From Lapidilactobacillus luobeiensis (GTDB taxonomy: Bacteria > Bacillota > Bacilli > Lactobacillales > Lactobacillaceae), in assembly GCF_024345205.1 (NCBI RefSeq), contig NZ_BROC01000001.1, forward strand, positions 1 through 64,000: a stretch of DNA of 64,000 nucleotides, read 5' to 3'. Within the stretch, counting starts at the first letter, position 1; the number at the start of each line of letters is the position of its first letter. The notes under the pieces are model-generated. The model was given only the letters and a program-made list of their open reading frames with translations. It ran no database searches and had not been told where the DNA came from. Shown piece by piece: positions 56,611 to 64,000 of this stretch. The translations under genes were made by a program, and so were the position numbers.

Positions 56611-57336
56611 TTGACGCAGGAGCCCATAAAAAATCCTCAACACGTGGCGATCATCATGGACGGCAATGGGCGGTGGGCGAAGGCCCACCATCGCCCTCGT
56701 GCATTTGGTCATAAATCAGGCATGGATAATGTCAAAACGATCACCAAGGTCGCGAGTCGTTTAGGTGTCAAAGTGTTGACGCTTTACGCGTTCTCCACTG
56801 AAAATTGGCGACGGCCAACTGAAGAAGTCAACTATTTGATGCAATTGCCGATCGACTTTTTCAATACGTTTTTACCAGAATTAATGGCGGAAAACGTTCA
56901 AGTCAAGGTGATGGGCTTTCTCGATCAATTGCCAGAAAAAACACGTCAAGTTACGTATGACGCCATGGCTCAGACAGCCAACAATACTGGCATGATCTTG
57001 AATTTTGCGTTAAACTATGGCAGTCGCGCAGAGATCACCAGCGCTGTCCAGCAACTGGGTCAAGCGGTGGCGGCTGGTCAGATCCAGCCAGAGGAGATCA
57101 ACGAACAAATGATCGGGCAGCAGCTAATGACTGCCAGTCTAGGTCAATTTGCTGATCCCGACCTTTTGATCCGAACAAGTGGTGAATTGCGCCTGTCGAA
57201 CTTCTTGTTGTGGCAGTTAGCATATAGCGAGTTATACTTTGCTGATGTCCATTGGCCCGATTTCAGTCAACAGGACCTTGAGCAGGCATTTGCGGCCTAC
57301 CAAAAACGACAACGTCGCTATGGTGGGCTAGCTTGA
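56611..57336 (+). CDS. uppS: Undecaprenyl diphosphate synthase
   Basis: A 241-residue cis-prenyltransferase. [16 protein letters not shown] carries the catalytic Asp and substrate loop; YAFSTENW and [18 protein letters not shown] are conserved too. It makes the lipid carrier used by peptidoglycan and by the polysaccharide genes in this window. TTG start at 56611 with AAGGAGG 9 nt upstream. Confidence 0.97.
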   Translation: MTQEPIKNPQHVAIIMDGNGRWAKAHHRPRAFGHKSGMDNVKTITKVASRLGVKVLTLYAFSTENWRRPTEEVNYLMQLPIDFFNTFLPELMAENVQVKVMGFLDQLPEKTRQVTYDAMAQTANNTGMILNFALNYGSRAEITSAVQQLGQAVAAGQIQPEEINEQMIGQQLMTASLGQFADPDLLIRTSGELRLSNFLLWQLAYSELYFADVHWPDFSQQDLEQAFAAYQKRQRRYGGLA

Positions 57337-57371
57337 TTTTTTGAGATTGTACAGACAGGAGTTCATTGATT

Positions 57372-58169
57372 ATGAAGCAACGGGTTATTACGGCGGTTGT
57401 CGCCTTGATTATTTTTATTCCAGTCATCATTTTAGGTGGCGTTTGGATCGACGTGGCGGCGATCGCGTTGGCCTTGATCGGCTTGTCTGAGATGTTTATT
57501 ATGCGTAAGCGGATCATCATCTCACCTGATTTCTTTATTTCCGCTTTGGGGATCATCACCTTGGTGTTGCCTGATGGCGCCTTTGTCAATCTGCCGAAGT
57601 ACTTGTCACGGTTCGATATTTTCGCGATCACGATCGCCTTGCTTTTGATGGTGACTGTGCTGACGAAGAATCGCACCAATATTGATGATATTGGCATCAA
57701 CACCTTGGCAATCGTTTATATAGGGAATGGCTTCCATTCATTGGTCGCGGTGCGTGGCGTGAATGGGGATGGTTTGGCGTTACTTTGCTATATCTTGGTA
57801 GTGATCTGGTCCACTGATATTGGCGCTTATTCCTTCGGTCGTAAAATTGGTAAACACAAATTGTGGCCCGCGATCAGTCCCAATAAAACTTGGGAAGGTA
57901 GTATCGCCGGCACTGTTTGCGCGTTAGTCGGCGCGGCGATCTATTTGCAGTTTTTCCCTGTTGGTTATCATAATTTCTGGGGCATGATGATCTTGACCTT
58001 GATTTTTTCTATTTTTGGTCAGATGGGCGACTTGGTCGAATCTGCCTACAAGCGTTATTATGGTGTCAAGGATTCCGGTAAGATCTTGCCGGGACATGGT
58101 GGGATCTTGGATCGCTTTGACAGTTTGCTTTTCGTATTACCGATGCTACACTGGTTCGGGATTTTTTAG
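57372..58169 (+). CDS. cdsA: Phosphatidate cytidylyltransferase
   Basis: A 265-residue membrane enzyme with about eight helices that makes CDP-diacylglycerol. The C-terminal signature (SAYKRYYGVKDSGKILPGHG followed by GILDRFDS) and STDIGAYSFGRKIGK with ISPNKTWEGS are clear. ATG 57372 has AGGAG 10 nt upstream; a TTG at 57366 is also possible. Confidence 0.96.
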   Translation: MKQRVITAVVALIIFIPVIILGGVWIDVAAIALALIGLSEMFIMRKRIIISPDFFISALGIITLVLPDGAFVNLPKYLSRFDIFAITIALLLMVTVLTKNRTNIDDIGINTLAIVYIGNGFHSLVAVRGVNGDGLALLCYILVVIWSTDIGAYSFGRKIGKHKLWPAISPNKTWEGSIAGTVCALVGAAIYLQFFPVGYHNFWGMMILTLIFSIFGQMGDLVESAYKRYYGVKDSGKILPGHGGILDRFDSLLFVLPMLHWFGIF

Positions 58170-58312
58170 ACAGTTGACTGCTCATCCTGAAGTCGTTTGG
58201 TCTTAGGACCGGCAGATTGTTCCAAAAATAGTTCTGGTTTTACGTGCGACTAGTTTCAGTTTGGCGTTCAGAAGCATTCGTTTTTGACCACGCCGTAAAG
58301 GAGTTTAAAACT

Positions 58313-59590
58313 GTGTTAAAAACGATATTGATTTTTCTGATCATTTTTAGTATTTTAGTCGTCTTTCATGAGTTTGGTCACTATTCTGTTGCCCGCCGTT
58401 CTGGAATCTTAGTGCGGGAATTTTCGATTGGTTTCGGGCCGAAAATGGTCAGTTGGCGTCGTCATCATACCACGTTCACGATTCGTTGGTTACCGGTGGG
58501 CGGTTACGTGCGAATGGCTGGCGCGGAAGACGATGATTCCGCGATCGAGCCGGGGACTAGTGGTACCGTGCAGCTGAACGAGGCTGGGGTCGTGACGGTC
58601 ATCGACATCAGTGAGGAGAGCGGTAATCTTTCTGGGATCCCTTTGCAGATCGGCAAGGCGGACTTGATCGATGCTTTGACGATCAGTGGCAATGAAAATG
58701 CCGATCCAGATCAACCACGTACTTACCAAGTCGATCATGACGCCTTGATCATCGAAAAAGACGGTACTGAAGTACAGATCGCGCCGCGAGATGTTCAATT
58801 TCAGTCGGCATCTGTTGGTCGGCGGATCATGACCAATTTTGCGGGACCATTCAATAACTTCTTGTTGGCGATCGTCGGTTTTATGGTGGTGGCCTTTTTG
58901 CAAGGTGGGGTCGTTAGCAATAGTAATGCGGTCGGTACGATCCAAAGTGGTTCAGTTGCAGCTAAGGCTGGTCTGATGGCTGGTGATCAAATCACCAAGG
59001 TCAATGGGCAAACGACTTCTGATTGGACAGCGTTGGTGACGGCGATCCAGAAACGCTATGGCAAAACGACAACTTTGACTTACCAGCGTGATGGGGCAAC
59101 GAAGACAACGACTTTAACGCCTAAAACCGTCCAAGATAGTGGCAGCAAAACCAAATACGGTCAGATTGGGATCACGAATGCGATCGATCGGAGTTTTGGC
59201 GCTAAACTGAAATATGGTTTCACGGCGACTTGGGATCTGGGTGGTCGGATCTTACATGTGCTAGGGTCCTTCTTTACTGGCGGCTTTAGCTTGAATAAAT
59301 TATCGGGTCCAGTGGGGATCTATAATAGTACCGCGCAAGTCGTCAACGCCGGCTTAGTCAACATCGTTTATTTCTTGGCGATGCTGTCGGTCAACTTAGG
59401 CTTGGTCAACTTGGTGCCGATCCCGGGGCTGGACGGCGGCAAGATCTTATTGAACTTGGTCGAAGCGATCCGGCGTAAACCGATCCCAGTGGAAAAAGAA
59501 GGTATCATCACTTTGATCGGGGCTGGTTTCTTATTGGTTTTGATGGTCGCGGTGACTTGGAACGATATCGTTCGTTATTTTATTAAATAA
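58313..59590 (+). CDS. rseP: Site-2 protease, RseP/RasP family
   Basis: A 425-residue intramembrane zinc protease. HEFGH in the first helix, one PDZ domain (about residues 185-265) and NLVPIPGLDGGK near the end, with the third zinc ligand Asp. RasP-like proteins cut anti-sigma factors and leftover signal peptides. GTG start with AAGGAG 9 nt upstream; the frame before it is not supported. Confidence 0.96.
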   Translation: MLKTILIFLIIFSILVVFHEFGHYSVARRSGILVREFSIGFGPKMVSWRRHHTTFTIRWLPVGGYVRMAGAEDDDSAIEPGTSGTVQLNEAGVVTVIDISEESGNLSGIPLQIGKADLIDALTISGNENADPDQPRTYQVDHDALIIEKDGTEVQIAPRDVQFQSASVGRRIMTNFAGPFNNFLLAIVGFMVVAFLQGGVVSNSNAVGTIQSGSVAAKAGLMAGDQITKVNGQTTSDWTALVTAIQKRYGKTTTLTYQRDGATKTTTLTPKTVQDSGSKTKYGQIGITNAIDRSFGAKLKYGFTATWDLGGRILHVLGSFFTGGFSLNKLSGPVGIYNSTAQVVNAGLVNIVYFLAMLSVNLGLVNLVPIPGLDGGKILLNLVEAIRRKPIPVEKEGIITLIGAGFLLVLMVAVTWNDIVRYFIK

Positions 59591-61339
<1,749 letters not shown>

Positions 61340-61357
61340 GCTAAATTTGAATGAACT

Positions 61358-61412
61358 TGAGACGAAGTGGTTCGGCGTTGAGCCGCGCCGCTTGGTCTCA
61401 TTTTTGTAAGAG
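61358..61412 (+). terminator. Probable terminator or attenuator after proS
   Basis: TTGAGACGAAG pairs with CTTGGTCTCA, with CGGC/GCCG inside, followed by TTTTTG. It ends before the polC ribosome binding site. Confidence 0.7.
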
Positions 61413-61512
61413 ATCGCGCTTGAAGCTGGTCCTGAGATGAAACGTTTAATGGAAAAAGAACTGGATCCAGCGTTCGTTCACCTATCACGATAGTCAAAAA
61501 AGGAGAAATCAT

Positions 61513-64000
61513 TTGACGCAAGAAAATTTGATCGACAAATTATTAGAACAGATCAACTGGCCTGAAGATCAGCAAGCTTATTTCAGCGCGGCTCAGCTGA
61601 CTGAATTGGTCGTACATGAGCTCTCGGGGCGCTGGACTTTCAAAATACAACTGCCAGATATTTTGCCCTTTGCGGTTTTTCAACAGTTTCAAACGCAATT
61701 ACGCGCGACTTTTCAAGATATTGCGCAAGTGGAACTAACGTTGACCACCACCACACCGCAAGTGACCCAAGCAAATTTAAGCGCGTATTGGCGCTATGTG
61801 ATCGCTCAAACGGGGATCGATTCGCCAATGATCACGGAAGTTTGCCAAAATCAAATACCTGAGTTGCAGGATCAGCGCTTAATTTTGCGCGTGGATAATG
61901 AGATCGTAAAAAGTTTTATGGAAAAGCAGGCGCTAGGCCCGATCCAAGAAGCTTACCAGCAAGTTGGGTTTCCAGCGTTGCGTTTTCAGATCGAGCTAGA
62001 TGATTCGCAAGTCCAAGCTAAAATCGAAGAATTGAAGGCGAAGCAAGCCGCCGCCGACCTTGCTTTTGCCCAACAAGCGGCGCAAAAAGCAGCTCAGCAA
62101 CAACAGCGCCAAAGCGTGCCCAGTGCTGGTGACGAAGAAGTCGCACCGGTGATCGGTGGTGGTGTGGAACCCAAAACACCCATGACCACTTTGGATCAGA
62201 TCGAGCAAGAAGAACGAAATGTTTATGTGCAGGGCTATGTCTTCGCCAGCGAGATCCGCACCTTCAATTCGGGGCGCTCACTTTTAACGATCGAGATCAC
62301 TGATTATACCAGTTCGATCATGATCAAATGTTTCTCCCGTAAACGCGGCAATGATCTGGCTATATTTGAGCAATATAAAAAAGGTGTTTGGGTCCGTGCA
62401 CAAGGTAGTGTGGAAAATGATCAATTCACCCACGAATTAGTTTTGAATGCCCGCGAAATGGAGATCTTCCAACATCCTGAACCGCAAGAAAGCTATCAGG
62501 GTGAACAAAAACGGGTGGAGCTTCATTTGCATACCAACATGAGTCAAATGGACGCGACCAATAGCATCGGCGACTTTGCCAAGCGTGCCAAGTCATGGGG
62601 ACAAACAGCTCTGGCCTTGACCGATCATGTTGGGGCCCAGTCTTTTCCTGACGCCCACGCGGCCAGTCAAAAATATGGTTTGAAGCTGATGTATGGTGTT
62701 GAGATCAATTTGGTCGATGATGGCAATCAAGTGGCATATAATCTCCGCGATCAAGATGCGCTTGGCGCCGAATATGTGATCTTCGACGTGGAGACCACCG
62801 GACTTTCGGCGGTCTATGACACGATCATTGAGATCGGCGCGGTCCGGATGCAGGATGGTCAAGTGGTCGAGCGCTATGATCGGTTTATCGACCCTGGGCA
62901 TCCTTTGTCGGCGACGACGATCAATTTAACCAACATCACTGATGAAATGGTCCGATCTGGCAGTAGTGAAGCGACAGTGATTGCGGAGTTTATGGACTTT
63001 ATTGGCGATGCGGTGGTTGTCGGTCATAACGTGACTTTTGATATCGGCTTTTTAAACGCAGCTTTGTCGCGTTTGGGCCGGACCGCTGTCCATAACCCAG
63101 TGGTCGATACCTTGGAAATGTCGCGAACGTTACACCCAGAAAATGCCAATCATAAATTGGATACGCTGTCGAAGCGCTACAACATCGTCTTGGAACATCA
63201 TCACCGTGCGGATTCTGACGCTGAGGCAACAGGGCTGCTTTATTACGCATTGTTCAAGGAAATGAATCAGCGCTTTGGTACGACTGATCTCAATCAATTG
63301 AACGAGCATGTCGGCGATGGGACCGCTTGGCGTTTGTCGCGGCCACATCACGCCATTTTGATCGCGCGGACACAGGCTGGTTTGAAAAATCTATTTAAGA
63401 TCATTTCCAGTTCGATGGTCGATTATTTTTATCGGGTCGCCCGAGTACCTCGTTCGCTCCTCAATCGCTATCGCGAAGGGATCATGGTCGGGTCTGCTTG
63501 TGATGCTGGCGAAGTTTTCACGAGTATGATGCAAAAGGGTTACGAAGAAGCGCGACAGAAAGCAATGTATTACGATTATTTGGAAGTGATGCCCAAGGCG
63601 GTTTATCAGCCCTTGATCCAGCGTGAGCTGATCAACAATGACGCCGCCTTAGAAGATATTCTGAAAAATATCGTCAAACTTGGCGATGATCTGGGTAAAC
63701 CTGTCGTTGCTACCGGCGATGTTCATTATTTGGATCCTCATGACGCGATCTATCGCGAGATCTTGATCCGCGCTGATAAAAGTAACCCGCTGAGTCGTCA
63801 AGTATTACCAGATGTTCATTTCCTTTCAACTGCGGAGATGTTGGCGGCGTTTGATTTTCTCGGTCCAGAGAAGGCTCAAGAGATCGTGATCACCAACACC
63901 AATAAAGTGGCTGCTTTAGTCGATGATGGGATCACTCCGGTCAAAGACAAATTGTATACACCGAAAATGCCAGGCGCGGAAGATGAGATCCGTACTTTGG
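61513..64000 (+). CDS. polC: DNA polymerase III PolC, 5' part
   Basis: At least 829 codons are open up to the window edge, so this is the N-terminal part of a protein usually about 1440 residues long. In order: N-terminal domains, an OB domain (near 235-330), the first half of the PHP domain (VELHLHTNMSQMDATNS, LTDHV), the inserted DEDDh proofreading exonuclease (YVIFDVETTGLS, GHNVTFDIGFLN, HHRADSDAEATG), then the second PHP half (VATGDVHYLDP). This insertion defines PolC, the replicative polymerase of low-GC Gram-positives. TTG start behind AGGAG at about 7 nt. Confidence 0.95.
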   Translation, partial: MTQENLIDKLLEQINWPEDQQAYFSAAQLTELVVHELSGRWTFKIQLPDILPFAVFQQFQTQLRATFQDIAQVELTLTTTTPQVTQANLSAYWRYVIAQTGIDSPMITEVCQNQIPELQDQRLILRVDNEIVKSFMEKQALGPIQEAYQQVGFPALRFQIELDDSQVQAKIEELKAKQAAADLAFAQQAAQKAAQQQQRQSVPSAGDEEVAPVIGGGVEPKTPMTTLDQIEQEERNVYVQGYVFASEIRTFNSGRSLLTIEITDYTSSIMIKCFSRKRGNDLAIFEQYKKGVWVRAQGSVENDQFTHELVLNAREMEIFQHPEPQESYQGEQKRVELHLHTNMSQMDATNSIGDFAKRAKSWGQTALALTDHVGAQSFPDAHAASQKYGLKLMYGVEINLVDDGNQVAYNLRDQDALGAEYVIFDVETTGLSAVYDTIIEIGAVRMQDGQVVERYDRFIDPGHPLSATTINLTNITDEMVRSGSSEATVIAEFMDFIGDAVVVGHNVTFDIGFLNAALSRLGRTAVHNPVVDTLEMSRTLHPENANHKLDTLSKRYNIVLEHHHRADSDAEATGLLYYALFKEMNQRFGTTDLNQLNEHVGDGTAWRLSRPHHAILIARTQAGLKNLFKIISSSMVDYFYRVARVPRSLLNRYREGIMVGSACDAGEVFTSMMQKGYEEARQKAMYYDYLEVMPKAVYQPLIQRELINNDAALEDILKNIVKLGDDLGKPVVATGDVHYLDPHDAIYREILIRADKSNPLSRQVLPDVHFLSTAEMLAAFDFLGPEKAQEIVITNTNKVAALVDDGITPVKDKLYTPKMPGAEDEIRTL

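Overview
The window looks like a chromosomal segment of a low-to-mid GC Gram-positive bacterium of the family Lactobacillaceae; the genus cannot be fixed from the sequence. Support comes from the order plsC-trmN6-GIY-YIG gene-rpsB-tsf-pyrH-frr-uppS-cdsA-rseP-proS-polC, the lexA/ynzC-like/yneF-like trio, many TTG/GTG starts behind strong AGGAGG sites, and a Wzy-type polysaccharide locus opened by LCP, Wzz, tyrosine-kinase and PHP-phosphatase genes. No rRNA, tRNA, CRISPR array or intact transposase gene was seen.

Layout. 0.06-0.9 kb: a broken transposase-like N-terminus and one copy of a structured repeat. 0.9-7.5 kb: a metallophosphoesterase (minus strand), then a sugar ABC importer (binding protein and two permeases, no ATPase) with a YesL/DUF624 membrane protein and a PRD/EIIB-type regulator. 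7.6-12.2 kb: a serine beta-lactamase-like protein, a membrane GT2 glycosyltransferase, and a DUF3737 protein overlapping a MalY/PatB-type lyase. 12.5-29.0 kb: an exopolysaccharide locus. Its regulatory and priming genes resemble the flanks in base composition, while the variable part (about 17-31 kb) is clearly AT-rich and probably acquired. It holds a GT2, two tandem WbsX-like proteins, Wzy, a GT4, a pyruvyltransferase, Wzx, a MenD-like ThDP enzyme and an NAD-dependent epimerase/reductase. 29-36.8 kb: an acyltransferase 3 protein, two possible small peptides, a large hairpin and a 1434-residue cell-wall protein (BspA-type repeats, seven 73-residue repeats, LPQTS anchor), followed by three tandem palindromic repeats. 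36.8-42 kb: lexA, a DUF896 gene, a yneF-like gene and a heterodimeric ABC exporter. 42.4-64 kb: the conserved housekeeping block, interrupted by an ABC transporter plus two-component system and by large intergenic repeats.

The most unusual content is not protein-coding. Between 43.9 and 55.2 kb, and again at 0.43-0.82 kb, nearly every gap carries mosaics of two structured repeat families. Family 1 (types A, B and C, about 150-220 nt) is a long closing stem around two inner hairpins, which would form a three-way junction. Its stems differ in sequence between copies but keep pairing, and the variable non-canonical pairs in types A and B are all G-U on one strand, which points to a selected RNA. 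Family 2 (type D, about 125 nt, six copies) is a palindromic unit with stems that also change on both arms. One D copy is flanked by an 8-bp direct repeat and interrupts the leader of a type B copy; another is a clean 127-nt extra block inside a type C copy. D therefore looks mobile and MITE-like. I do not recognise either family.
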